Of a DNA stretch of 64,000 nucleotides, positions 1 to 8,571 are shown piece after piece. The position numbers and the translations under genes were made by a program. Position 1 is the first letter of the stretch, and each line of letters begins with the position of its first letter. Source of the stretch: Pseudomonadales bacterium (lineage in GTDB: Bacteria > Pseudomonadota > Gammaproteobacteria > Pseudomonadales > Azotimanducaceae); NCBI GenBank assembly GCA_041395945.1, contig JAWKZN010000001.1, positions 3,162,001-3,226,000 of the forward strand, given 5' to 3'. The notes under the pieces were generated by a model that saw only the letters and a program-made list of their open reading frames with translations, searched no databases and was not told the origin of the DNA.

Positions 1-1303
1 GGTAATGGGACAGCTCTACCAGGGCACTGGCACTGCTCACCAGCTCGCTCACCTCCACCAGCATCGGTTTCGAGGGTTTTCTTCCGGCGTAGTCGAGGAG
101 CTGACCGACGATCTCGCCCGCGGCCAGCGAGGCGGATTCGATATTGTCGATAAAGCGTCGTGCCGGGCTCGCCGCATCGAGAACCTCGGAGGCCAGGTTG
201 GCGTTACCCAGGATGGCCATCAGCAGATTGTTGAAATCATGAGCGATGTGGCCTGCCATGAGCCCGAGACTTTCCATCTTGTGCTTGACACTGAGCACCC
301 GCTCCATTTCAAGGCGCTCTCTTTCGTCTCGCAGGCGGGCAAGCTCCGCCGCCACACGCGCGATGTACAGCGAGAAGACGGGGGATTCGATCACCCCTGG
401 CTCCAGAGTCCTCGTGTGCCCCACACCGAGACTCCCGATCGGCTGGCCATTCGGATGCCGCATGCCATAGACGATCAGACTCTGAACCCCGAGCCTGTGC
501 ACCATGCCCCAGCCCGGGTATCGCTCCGGCAGCCCCTCGGGAATGCACACCCGATCTTCGCTGCTCAGCTGCGCAAACGGTCTTCCCGAATACTCGACCC
601 GGGTGCCTTCATAGTCGACGAGTCTGTTGCCTCTATGCAACAGCGCGCGCACCACACCTGATGATGGATCCTCATCACTGTTCTCGATCAGAAAGGCTGT
701 GGTCACCTGCAGCACTTCACACAGGTGAGCGACCGCATGGGTGAAAACCTGCTCACTCGAGCTGGTGGCCATCCAGCGCACAGAGTTGAGAATATTGCGC
801 TGTGTGCGCAGTACGCCGGCTTCTCTTCCCAGTCGCGGTGTCAGCCATTCCAGCAGTGCCAGAGTGTCCTCCGGCGCGGATTGCGGTTTGTCATCGAATG
901 CGCAGACGAGACCGAACAGCCGGCCGAAGCCGTCCCGCAGCGGCAGCCCTGCGTAACTGACGATGGATTTGTCCCGGAAGCCCTTATCCTGAGGATAGGC
1001 GGCGGAGGCATCATTGACGAGACAATGAGGCTGTCCCCTGCTGATCACTTCAAGACAGGGTGTGCCCTGCAGCCCATAGCTCGCTGGCCTTTCACCCGCA
1101 GTTCTGCTGGCAAAACCAAGGATCCGGATACGATCGACATCCGGACCGTCAAGTTCGCCGATAGAGACGGTATGTACGCCGAGCGCCTGCTGCAGCCACT
1201 CGGCACACTTCTGCAGATACTCCGGCCCCTGCAGGTTGGAGAGCATGAGCAGTCCACGCTGCAATTCCGGCATCCCGTCGATGAGTCTGTCTACGGCTGA
1301 CAC
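1..1303 (-). CDS. GAF-domain sensor histidine kinase, C-terminus cut by the window edge
   Basis: Sensor kinase of a two-component system, probably cytoplasmic because no membrane segment is visible. I read it from a GTG at 1303, which has AGAGAAG a few bases upstream and lies 29 bases after the stop of the hydrolase gene; ATG 1273 is an alternative. Residues about 15-150 look like a GAF domain (GTPC, then SYAGLPLRD) and about 165-310 like a second one (GSLGVG near 292). A charged coiled coil follows, then the H box MAGHIAHDFNN with phospho-acceptor His355. The ATPase domain would lie beyond base 1. The family assignment rests on the H box and the GAF signatures. The ligand is unknown and no partner regulator is visible. 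Confidence 0.8.
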   Translation of the reverse strand, partial: MSAVDRLIDGMPELQRGLLMLSNLQGPEYLQKCAEWLQQALGVHTVSIGELDGPDVDRIRILGFASRTAGERPASYGLQGTPCLEVISRGQPHCLVNDASAAYPQDKGFRDKSIVSYAGLPLRDGFGRLFGLVCAFDDKPQSAPEDTLALLEWLTPRLGREAGVLRTQRNILNSVRWMATSSSEQVFTHAVAHLCEVLQVTTAFLIENSDEDPSSGVVRALLHRGNRLVDYEGTRVEYSGRPFAQLSSEDRVCIPEGLPERYPGWGMVHRLGVQSLIVYGMRHPNGQPIGSLGVGHTRTLEPGVIESPVFSLYIARVAAELARLRDERERLEMERVLSVKHKMESLGLMAGHIAHDFNNLLMAILGNANLASEVLDAASPARRFIDNIESASLAAGEIVGQLLDYAGRKPSKPMLVEVSELVSSASALVELSHY

Positions 1304-1332
1304 GCGATCGCTTCTCTTCGTGGGTTGCCTGA

Positions 1333-3237
1333 TCAGTAATTCCAGCCCAGAAGGTTCCAGTACCACATGACCAGGACCAGCAGGGTAAAGAGCAGCGTCA
1401 CCCAGGTGTAGCGCACGCGCTGCCAGATGCTGCACTGGGGTGCCCGCCAGACCGGAACCAGCAGCGCCAGGCAGATCAGTGTGCACAGCGCGGTCAGCAG
1501 TGGCAGCACCAGCACAGCACCGGTTCCGGCGGGCGGAAAGTCAAAAATCAGCGCGTTGAAATCAACGCCAGCAAAGACGGCGACCAGGCCGATCGGGAAA
1601 AGCAGATTCACAACCGCGGCGCCGACCATTGCAGTTTTCGCGTGCGCTGCGGCGCCCTGAAGCGCCTGCCGGCCGCGATTGCGGATGGCATTGATCACCA
1701 CGAAGAGGCTGGCCAGCAGCGCCAGCGCAATGATCAGCTGATGGGTGCTGGCCCGGTGCGGAAACGACAGGCGATCGGCCACCATGACCGGCAATGAGCC
1801 GATCAGGGCACGCTGCACCTGCCCGGAGGGGCTCGTTTCGAATACCAGCAATTCCTGCCGTCCCTGCTCACGGAAAACGTAGGGGGCTACTTCGATAAAC
1901 CGGCCACCAAAGCGCGGCACCGGAATGGAAATTTCACCTGGACCTGCCGGTACCACCGACAGGTCACCGCCCAGCCCGGTGATACCTTCAAGCTGCGTGT
2001 AGGAGCGACGGTTCAAACGATAGGCGCCCACGACGGCCGCGATCCTTGCTGCACTGCCTTCGAGGGGGGCAGCCGGGAAGGCGGGCAGTCGCTCAGGATG
2101 ACCCGGGTAGAAGTAGTCGAGCACGGCATCGGTCACCGCAGTGCGGGCCATGGCCCCTTCCGCGGCATTGAAGGACAGGAAGAAGCCGAAATCCGTCTCA
2201 GGCTGCATTACCAGTTCCGAGTGGAAGGCAATGGTGTCGCCACCATGGCCGATGAAACGCTCGCCGTTGCGCCGGATCTCGTAGAACCCGTGGGCCATAC
2301 CCGCGACATCCGGGTGATGGGCAAACAGCCGCGCGTGCATCAGCCGGGCTGTCTCTTCACGAAGGATTCGCCTACCGCCATAGGCACCGTCCTGCAGATG
2401 GGCAATCAGGAAGCGGCTCATATCCTCGGCGCTGGCGGAGAGCGCTCCGGCGGGTCCGAAGTTGTGGATGTATTCGAAGCCGAAGGGTTCCAGCCCCTCG
2501 TACTTGAGCACATAACCCTGGGCGAAATCTTCGGCGAGGTCCGCCGGCAGGGGTTCTTCGAAGGTAGCGTGCTGCATGCCGAGGGGCTCGAAGATCTCTG
2601 TGCGCACATAGTCTTCGAAAGCCCTCCCGGTGACGTTTGCGACGATCAGTCCGGCCAGCGCACTCGCCCAGTTGCTGTAGGAGGCGAAAGTGCCCGGCGC
2701 CCGGACCTGAGCCGGGATATGTGCGGCCAGCGACTCGGCCAGCGGGACGAGGTCTGTCGGCTCATCCGCAAAGAGAAAGCCGGCGGCACCGTCTTCGAGA
2801 CCGGGGGTGTGGGTCATGATGTGCGTCAGCGTGAGGGGCACCCCAAACGCATTGGGGATTTCGAACTGGGGAACGTACTGACTGACATCCGCCTGCAGAT
2901 CCAGTCTGCCCTGCTCCACGAGCTGCATCACGGCGGTCCAGGTGACCAGCTTGGAAACCGAACCGGGCCGGAACAGATGGCGAGCGGGATCGACCCGTAC
3001 AGCCGCGGCCAGATCCGCATGCCCGTAGCCTTTGGAAAACACCAGGCGGCCGTTCCGCACCAGGGCAAAGGTCATACCCGCGAGCCGGTAGTCGGTGAAC
3101 TGAGCGGCCATCACACCGTCCAGGTATGCCTCGAAGCGGCCGATGTCGTCTGTCTGCCCGACAGCATCTTCAGTGAATGCCGCCGATGCAGAAGTCAGAC
3201 AGAGAATGCCTGCCATCCATGCTGCTGTTCGGGTCAT
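1333..3237 (-). CDS. Serine hydrolase, class C beta-lactamase / penicillin-binding fold, with C-terminal membrane segments
   Basis: A 634-residue exported enzyme of the beta-lactamase/DD-peptidase superfamily (Pfam Beta-lactamase type). A signal peptide (about 1-22) precedes the serine domain. The three signature motifs are present: S93-V-S-K96 (catalytic Ser and Lys), Y187-S-N189, and HGG in the KTG position (within FIGHGGDT). About 130 residues at the C-terminus hold four hydrophobic stretches, so the domain is probably tethered at the inner membrane with catalysis in the periplasm. Substrates of such family members range from peptides to esters and cannot be read from the sequence. It lies between the kinase gene and the antiporter gene on the same strand. 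Confidence 0.85.
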   Translation of the reverse strand: MTRTAAWMAGILCLTSASAAFTEDAVGQTDDIGRFEAYLDGVMAAQFTDYRLAGMTFALVRNGRLVFSKGYGHADLAAAVRVDPARHLFRPGSVSKLVTWTAVMQLVEQGRLDLQADVSQYVPQFEIPNAFGVPLTLTHIMTHTPGLEDGAAGFLFADEPTDLVPLAESLAAHIPAQVRAPGTFASYSNWASALAGLIVANVTGRAFEDYVRTEIFEPLGMQHATFEEPLPADLAEDFAQGYVLKYEGLEPFGFEYIHNFGPAGALSASAEDMSRFLIAHLQDGAYGGRRILREETARLMHARLFAHHPDVAGMAHGFYEIRRNGERFIGHGGDTIAFHSELVMQPETDFGFFLSFNAAEGAMARTAVTDAVLDYFYPGHPERLPAFPAAPLEGSAARIAAVVGAYRLNRRSYTQLEGITGLGGDLSVVPAGPGEISIPVPRFGGRFIEVAPYVFREQGRQELLVFETSPSGQVQRALIGSLPVMVADRLSFPHRASTHQLIIALALLASLFVVINAIRNRGRQALQGAAAHAKTAMVGAAVVNLLFPIGLVAVFAGVDFNALIFDFPPAGTGAVLVLPLLTALCTLICLALLVPVWRAPQCSIWQRVRYTWVTLLFTLLVLVMWYWNLLGWNY

Positions 3238-3273
3238 GCGAACCTCCCCCTGGGTGCTGACAAGAATACCGGC

Positions 3274-4785
3274 TCAGGACAGCAGCAGGTAGCCGAACAC
3301 CAGATAGAGCACCACTGCGAGGCCGGCCGCAATCATGGCCAGGGGCAGCTGGGTATTCACATGATCCATCAGGTCGGAGCCGCAGGCCAGAGCGGAAAGT
3401 ATGGTGGTGTCCGAAATCGGCGAGCACTGATCGCCGAAAGTTGCACCGCCGACTATGGCGCCGAAGCAGAGCAGGAAGTAGGTCGGATCCGCGGACAGGG
3501 CGAGAACCAGAGGCAGGGCGACCGGGAACACCACCGCGTAGGTGCCCCAGGACGAGCCGATGGAGAAGGCGATGATCATACACACCGCGACCAGCAGTGC
3601 CGGCAACACGAAGGGAACCTCACTCATCCAGCCGCCCACAGCATCGATGACAAAACCGGACGTGCCGAGCTGATCCGACACCGCACCCAGGGTTACCGCC
3701 AGACCGAGCACGATCGCCCCCACCGTGACCCCCTTGATGCCACTGACGATGGCATCAAACACAGCGCCCACCGGCATCCCCTTGATCACACTCACAACCG
3801 CGCTGGCTACCACCGCCAGGCCGAAGCCTTCGAAAACCATCGGCGAGCCGCCCATCACCCAGGGCAGGATGCAGAAGCCCATCAGGGTCAGGATCGGGGC
3901 GAGAAAATCGAGCATCGAGGTCTGGTATCCCTCGATCACCCGCGCATTCGTGAGCTCGGCGGCCGCGACCGGCTGGGCACCCGGCGCATCCAGCGCACCG
4001 GTGCTGGTGACACGCTCCACCACCTTGCGCATGGGCGTGTTCAGCAGAGGCAATCGATCCAGTGCAAAGAGCAGGGTCATGCTCACCGCGATCCACCCGT
4101 AGAAGTTGAAGGGAATCGCGGCAATAAAGAAGCCGATGGCCGTCTCCTGATCCGGGACAGTCTCCGCCAGGCTGTCGATGGTAATCAGGCCGGCCACGTA
4201 GATCGGCCAGACGTTGAAAGGAATCAGTGTGGCGACGGGGGATGCCGTGGAGTCGACCACATACGCAAGCTCCTCATGAGCCACTTTGTGCTGATCGGCC
4301 ACCGGCTTCACCGTGGTGCCGGTGAGCACCGTGCTGATGGTGCCCCCCTGATGGAAGATCAGTCCCAGAATCCAGGCAAAAGTTTTTGCGCTGACCCGAC
4401 CGCGCACGAAGCGCCTGGCCACGGTGCGGGCGAAATAGGTAGCCCCGCCATTACGGTTCCACAGGCCGAGCAGGCCACCGAGTGCCCAGAGGTAAACAAG
4501 CAGGATCTGCGCATAGTTCTCGGTACCCAGCGCGGGTACCAGGAAGGCATCGATGATGTTGATCCGACCCATCACCAGACCGCCCACGACTACGCCCACC
4601 AGCAGCGCCAGGATCACATGTCGGGTAGCGAAGCAGATGACGATGGTGGTCAGCGCAGGCAGCAGCGACCAGAGCCCGTAATGTTCGCCCGTGGATTCCG
4701 GACGGCTGACCCAGATGAGCAGCAGAAACACGGCAAGACCGAGCATGCTCCAGCGGGTGATGGGGCTGTTCAGATGGGCAGACAC
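3274..4785 (-). CDS. NhaC-family Na+/H+ antiporter-like transporter
   Basis: An integral membrane protein of about 503 residues with at least ten hydrophobic helices. Signature stretches of the NhaC antiporter family are visible: LIFHQGGTISTVLTGTTVKP, the Asp/Ser-rich VDSTASPVATLIPFN, SIGSSWGTYAVVFP and GATFGDQCSPISDTTILSA. The family exchanges Na+ for protons, but several members carry organic substrates. The open frame runs further upstream into the transferase gene; GTG 4785 or ATG 4746 is a better start because both lie just before the first hydrophobic helix. Neither has a clear ribosome binding site, so the start is uncertain. It lies downstream of the transferase and ureohydrolase genes on the same strand. 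Confidence 0.85.
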   Translation of the reverse strand: MSAHLNSPITRWSMLGLAVFLLLIWVSRPESTGEHYGLWSLLPALTTIVICFATRHVILALLVGVVVGGLVMGRINIIDAFLVPALGTENYAQILLVYLWALGGLLGLWNRNGGATYFARTVARRFVRGRVSAKTFAWILGLIFHQGGTISTVLTGTTVKPVADQHKVAHEELAYVVDSTASPVATLIPFNVWPIYVAGLITIDSLAETVPDQETAIGFFIAAIPFNFYGWIAVSMTLLFALDRLPLLNTPMRKVVERVTSTGALDAPGAQPVAAAELTNARVIEGYQTSMLDFLAPILTLMGFCILPWVMGGSPMVFEGFGLAVVASAVVSVIKGMPVGAVFDAIVSGIKGVTVGAIVLGLAVTLGAVSDQLGTSGFVIDAVGGWMSEVPFVLPALLVAVCMIIAFSIGSSWGTYAVVFPVALPLVLALSADPTYFLLCFGAIVGGATFGDQCSPISDTTILSALACGSDLMDHVNTQLPLAMIAAGLAVVLYLVFGYLLLS

Positions 4786-4909
4786 GCTGTGCAGTGTACT
4801 GATTCCCGGACTACCCTGCCCGGGGGAGTCATTGCCGCGCCTGGCGATACCCGCGGCAAGCGTAGCCTGCGGGCATCGCTGTGCGGTTGGACGTCGGCCA
4901 GTGCGGTTG

Positions 4910-5494
4910 TCAGGCCTTGATCGACAGGGTCTGCTCGCAGCGTTGAATCCAGGCGCTGACTGCCGGCCGCGTGTTGAGATCGAAGCCGCCCTCCGCCGCC
5001 ACCCGTGTATAAGCAAGCAGCGCGATGTCCGCGATGGTGATGGAATCACCCACGAACCAGCTCCGCCCGGCCAGCAGCGCTTCCATGAAATTCAGCGCAG
5101 CTTCGCCACGCTCGACCCGCCAGCCCTCCCGCTGCTCCCGGGTTTTACCCTGATAGAGCATCGCGAAGCGGCAGACGGCCACGTAGGGCTCATGGCTGTA
5201 CTGTTCCCAGAACATCAGCTCATAAACCTTCGCCCGCAGATAGGCATCTCCGGGCAGCAGCGCACTGCCTTCGGCCAGGTAGCCGATGATGGCATTGGAT
5301 TGGGCGATGCAGCGACCGTCGTCCAGTTCCACTACCGGAACCTGACCAGCCGGATTGCGCGCCAGAAATTCCGGCGTGCGGGATTCGCCTTTCATGATGT
5401 CCACGGGCACCCATTCATAGGGCAGCCTGAGGAAATCGGCCGTGTATTTGATCTTCAGGCAGTTTCCGGAGATCAGATCACCATAAATTTTCAT
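4910..5494 (-). CDS. Glutathione S-transferase family protein
   Basis: A 194-residue cytosolic protein with the two-domain GST layout. The N-terminal thioredoxin-like domain (about 1-78) carries SGNC near residue 10, the cis-proline stretch AGQVPVVELDDG and the glutathione gamma-glutamyl contact QSNAI. The helical C-terminal domain ends with FVGDSITIADIALLAYT, the N-capping box typical of GSTs. ATG 5494 is preceded by GAGGAG at good spacing, so I prefer it to an ATG 60 bases upstream inside the ureohydrolase gene. It starts 22 bases after that gene and is probably cotranscribed with it. The natural substrate cannot be told. Confidence 0.88.
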   Translation of the reverse strand: MKIYGDLISGNCLKIKYTADFLRLPYEWVPVDIMKGESRTPEFLARNPAGQVPVVELDDGRCIAQSNAIIGYLAEGSALLPGDAYLRAKVYELMFWEQYSHEPYVAVCRFAMLYQGKTREQREGWRVERGEAALNFMEALLAGRSWFVGDSITIADIALLAYTRVAAEGGFDLNTRPAVSAWIQRCEQTLSIKA

Positions 5495-5516
5495 CCCTGT
5501 AACTCCTCTGTGAGAT

Positions 5517-6437
5517 TCAGCCGCGCTGGCTCGCCAGCAGATAAAGCGCATCAAGTACCAGTGTGGCCGCAGCCAGTGAAGTCAGTTCCGCATGGTCGTA
5601 CGCGGGTGCCACTTCCATCATGTCGATGGCCACGATATCCAGACCACCAAGCCCGCGGATGATCTGGGCGATTCTGTCGGTGCTGACACCGGCCGCAACC
5701 GGTGTGCCGGTGCCCGGTGCGAAGGCCGGGTCGAGGCAGTCGATATCGAAACTCAGGTATACCGGCCGATCGCCGATCGTCTCGACAATGCGCGCAACCG
5801 CCTCTTCCGCGGAGTGGGCGTTCGTCCATACCGCATCGAGTACCGCATAGGGATGGGTTTCATATTCGTATTCGGTGCGGATGCCGATCTGCACACTGTG
5901 GCCCGGGTCGATCAGCCCTTCGTTCTCCGCGTGATAGAACATGGCACCGTGGTAGTACTTGGTGGTGCTGGCTTCGGTGTCGGTGTGGGCATCGAAGTGC
6001 AGGAGCGCCAGTTCGCCGAAATGCCGATGCGCTGTTCGCAGCAGAGGCAGGGTCACGAAGTGATCACCACCCAGTGTGATCAGGGTTTTCGAAGCCGAGA
6101 GGATGCGTTCTGCATGGGCGGTTACCTGGGCGATCATGTCGTCGCTGTCGCCGTTTTCGAATACCAGATCTCCGTAGTCCACCACCCGCAGCAGATCTCC
6201 CAGCGCAAAGCGCCAGGGCCAGCGCCGTGTCTCCCAGCGCAGCTGGGCGGACGCCTGGCGGATACCCGTGGGTCCGAAGCGGGCACCGGATCGGCCGCTG
6301 GTACCGAGGTCATAGGGCACCCCCATCACCACCGCGTCCACGTCCGGACCGAGGTCCCGGCTCAGCGGCAGTCCCAGATAAGTGAAGATATTGCCGTAGG
6401 TATTGCTGTCGGCACCGAGCAGGTCGGATGAAGGCAT
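5517..6437 (-). CDS. speB: Ureohydrolase (agmatinase/arginase family)
   Basis: A 306-residue binuclear manganese enzyme that hydrolyses a guanidino group to urea and an amine. Metal ligands are in place: H126 (GGDHF), D149-A-H151-T-D153, and the SFDIDCLDPAFAPGTGTP loop with two further Asp ligands. The segment GTSGRSGARFGPTGIRQAS is typical of agmatinases, so agmatine to putrescine plus urea is the first guess. Guanidinobutyrase, proclavaminate amidinohydrolase and guanidine hydrolases share these motifs, so the symbol is tentative. It heads a leftward group with the GST and NhaC-type genes. Confidence 0.82.
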   Translation of the reverse strand: MPSSDLLGADSNTYGNIFTYLGLPLSRDLGPDVDAVVMGVPYDLGTSGRSGARFGPTGIRQASAQLRWETRRWPWRFALGDLLRVVDYGDLVFENGDSDDMIAQVTAHAERILSASKTLITLGGDHFVTLPLLRTAHRHFGELALLHFDAHTDTEASTTKYYHGAMFYHAENEGLIDPGHSVQIGIRTEYEYETHPYAVLDAVWTNAHSAEEAVARIVETIGDRPVYLSFDIDCLDPAFAPGTGTPVAAGVSTDRIAQIIRGLGGLDIVAIDMMEVAPAYDHAELTSLAAATLVLDALYLLASQRG

Positions 6438-6583
6438 GATTTCGTCTTTTCGATTCGGAGAAGAACGTGCAGGCTAAGGCAGCCGAGGCGGGGATGCCAC
6501 AGGCTGCTGAGAGATTTCGCGCAGCATCGGATAAGGGGGTAAAGTAGCCGGCTCTACAGGGAAGAACATGAGGGGACATGACG

Positions 6584-7363
6584 ATGACCATGATTTCCAG
6601 AACCGCGATGATCGGCCGCGAACAGACTGCACGCCTGCTCGCCATCTGCCTGCTGCTGGCCGCACCACTCGCGACCGCCGATCAGCACGCAGCGGCCGCC
6701 CTCGAGGCTGCGCTCACCAGTGCAGATCGACCCGCAGAGGACAAAGCCAGAGATGCGGGCCGCAAGCCGGCTCAAGTACTGACCTTTCTCGGCATTACGA
6801 GCGGCATGACCGTGATGGATGTGATTGCCGCCGGTGGTTACTACACCGAAGTGCTGTCGGTCGCCGTGGGCGAGAGCGGCAGGGTCTATGCACAGAATCC
6901 CGCCGTGGTGCTGCAGTTCCGTGACGGCGCAAACGACAAGGAAATCACCGCGCGGCTGGCCGATAATCGACTCGCCAACGTGATCCGCTGGGACCGGGAA
7001 ATCGATGATCTGGGCATCGAGCCAGGCAGCCTGGATGCCGCAATCACCGCCCTGAATCTCCATGACCTGTACAATCGCGACCCCGCAGTCGCGGTCGGTA
7101 TGCTGCGCGCGATCAAAAGTCTGCTGAAACCGGGTGGCGTGTTCGGCATCATCGACCACGCGGGCAATCCGGGCGCTGCAAATGCCGAACTTCATCGCAT
7201 GGAGAAAGCCCAGGCGATCGAAGCGGCGGCAACGGCGGGTTTCGAGGTCGCCGGCGACAGCGATCTGCTGGCCAACCCGGAGGACGATCACACCAGGATG
7301 GTGTTCGCTCCGGAGGTGCGCGGCAAGACGGATCGATTTCTGCTGAAGCTGATAAAGCGGTAA
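6584..7363 (+). CDS. Exported class I methyltransferase-like protein
   Basis: A 259-residue protein with a signal peptide (about 1-30, LLAICLLLAAPLATADQ) followed by a Rossmann methyltransferase-like domain. Motif I is degenerate (VMDVIAAGGYYTEVL); the LKPGGVFGIIDHAG stretch is a good post-motif III. This resembles the predicted methyltransferases grouped as COG4798, whose members also carry leader peptides. SAM is not expected outside the cytoplasm, so a non-methyltransferase role is possible. Three in-frame ATGs occur at 6578, 6584 and 6590; AGGGG at 6571-6575 best suits 6584. It is divergent from the ureohydrolase gene. Confidence 0.7.
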   Translation: MTMISRTAMIGREQTARLLAICLLLAAPLATADQHAAAALEAALTSADRPAEDKARDAGRKPAQVLTFLGITSGMTVMDVIAAGGYYTEVLSVAVGESGRVYAQNPAVVLQFRDGANDKEITARLADNRLANVIRWDREIDDLGIEPGSLDAAITALNLHDLYNRDPAVAVGMLRAIKSLLKPGGVFGIIDHAGNPGAANAELHRMEKAQAIEAAATAGFEVAGDSDLLANPEDDHTRMVFAPEVRGKTDRFLLKLIKR

Positions 7364-7370
7364 AGCAGGT

Positions 7371-7443
7371 GAGTCCCGGCTGGAGCGCGAAAGATGCGGC
7401 AATCGGCTGCGATCCGCACCCGCCGCTCCGAAACGCCTGACTC
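7371..7443. repeat. Nested inverted repeat after the methyltransferase-like gene
   Basis: Four nested arm pairs are visible: GAGTC (7371) with GACTC (7439), GGAGCG (7382) with CGCTCC (7424), GCGG with CCGC, and ATCG/CGAT around a short loop. It follows a stop codon at 7363 and has no T tract, so it is not a clear intrinsic terminator. It may be a structured 3' end. Confidence 0.35.
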
Positions 7444-7518
7444 CACGGCGGACGCGGCGGGCGAAGCGCAGATTCGAAGCTCGTGGTTTGAGAAGGGTAA
7501 GCGGGTACCATCGCCGCG

Positions 7519-8571
7519 GTGAAACGGATCATCTTCAACCTTTTTCTTGGCCTGCCCGTCCTTATCGTGCTCGCAGGCTTCGAGATTGGCTTCAGAGTCC
7601 ACGCTTATTGGTCAGACAACCGTCTGCAACAGGGTCTGGCGGGAGTCGGCGAAAACCAGCAGCGAGGACCTCAGTCTCCAGCATGTCATCCGCTGGCATG
7701 AGAATCCGAAGATCATCTACGAACTGATCCCGGGTTTGCGCGGCAATTTCCGGGGCCATCGGCTGGAGATCAACTCCGACGGTTTCGCGGCCCCCAGGTC
7801 CCGATTGTAAAGCCAGTGGGCGGATATCGTATTGCGGGTCTCGGAGACTCGGTAATGTTTGGTTGGGGGGTCGGCGATAGAGATTTTTATCTCCACCACA
7901 CCGGACTACGCCCGCAAGCATCGCACCCGGATCGGCAGATCGACTGGATCAATTCTGCTGTCCCAGGTTACAACACAGTCAACGAAGTTGAGACTCTCAA
8001 GAGCAAACTACTGATATACGATCCGGATCTGGTGGTTGTCGACTACGTCGGCAACGATCTTCATGTGCCGGGATTCATACGCACCCGACAACCCTATTTC
8101 ACGGTCGACTATTCTTTTCTGGCACGGTTCGTCCGACACAGCCTTGATGGGCTGCACGTCCCAGACCACACACTGCAGCGACCGCCGGACGCTTTCCGCA
8201 CCGGGGCTTTCGAGGGCGAAAACGATCTGATTCCCAACGCGTACCGGGATCTGATCGGTATCAACGCATTCCGTTCGGCGATCGCAGAACTTCAGCGGCT
8301 GAGCCAGGACCATGGTTTCCGGGTACTTTTTTTCGCCCATCGCGGCTTCGACGCAGAGCCGCTGGCAATCCTGCAGCGCGCAGGATTCGAAACATTGGAT
8401 GCGGATCCTGTCGCGTTGGAATACCTGGCACAGCGTGGGATTTCGGACTATCTCGGATCACCTCTCACGGTGAGTGTGAAAGATTCACACCCTTCGGCGC
8501 TGTATCACCGCCTGCTTGGTGACCTGCTCGCGAACTACATCGACAACGCTCTTAAACCGCAGAACCCCTAA
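7519..8571 (+). pseudogene. SGNH/GDSL hydrolase, membrane-anchored, interrupted by two frameshifts
   Basis: Three adjoining frames together spell one SGNH-family protein. The first (from ATG 7519) gives a membrane anchor, FNLFLGLPVLIVLAGFEIGF. The second gives WHENPKIIYELIPGLRGNF and EINSDGF. The third, in the first frame again, gives PIVKPVGGYRIAGLGDSVMFGW with the block I serine, then VVDYVGNDLH and a block V DSHPSALYH. Continuity needs one extra base removed near 7640-7675 and one missing base restored just after 7785 (ggtttc, giving GFRGPQVPIVK). The two shifts cancel. It is either a genuine pseudogene or a gene with two assembly errors; the intact 250-codon third part keeps all catalytic blocks. 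Substrates of this family are esters or acyl groups, often on polysaccharide. Confidence 0.7.

Noticed and set aside
2098..4920. A 940-codon open frame on the plus strand.
   Set aside because: It runs antisense to the serine hydrolase and NhaC genes, which have clear family motifs. Its composition (His, Gln, Gly, Arg-rich) is typical of the mirror frame of GC-rich genes and no domain is seen.
6554..7402. A 282-codon minus-strand frame.
   Set aside because: It is antisense to the methyltransferase-like gene, which has a signal peptide, a ribosome binding site and a recognisable fold.
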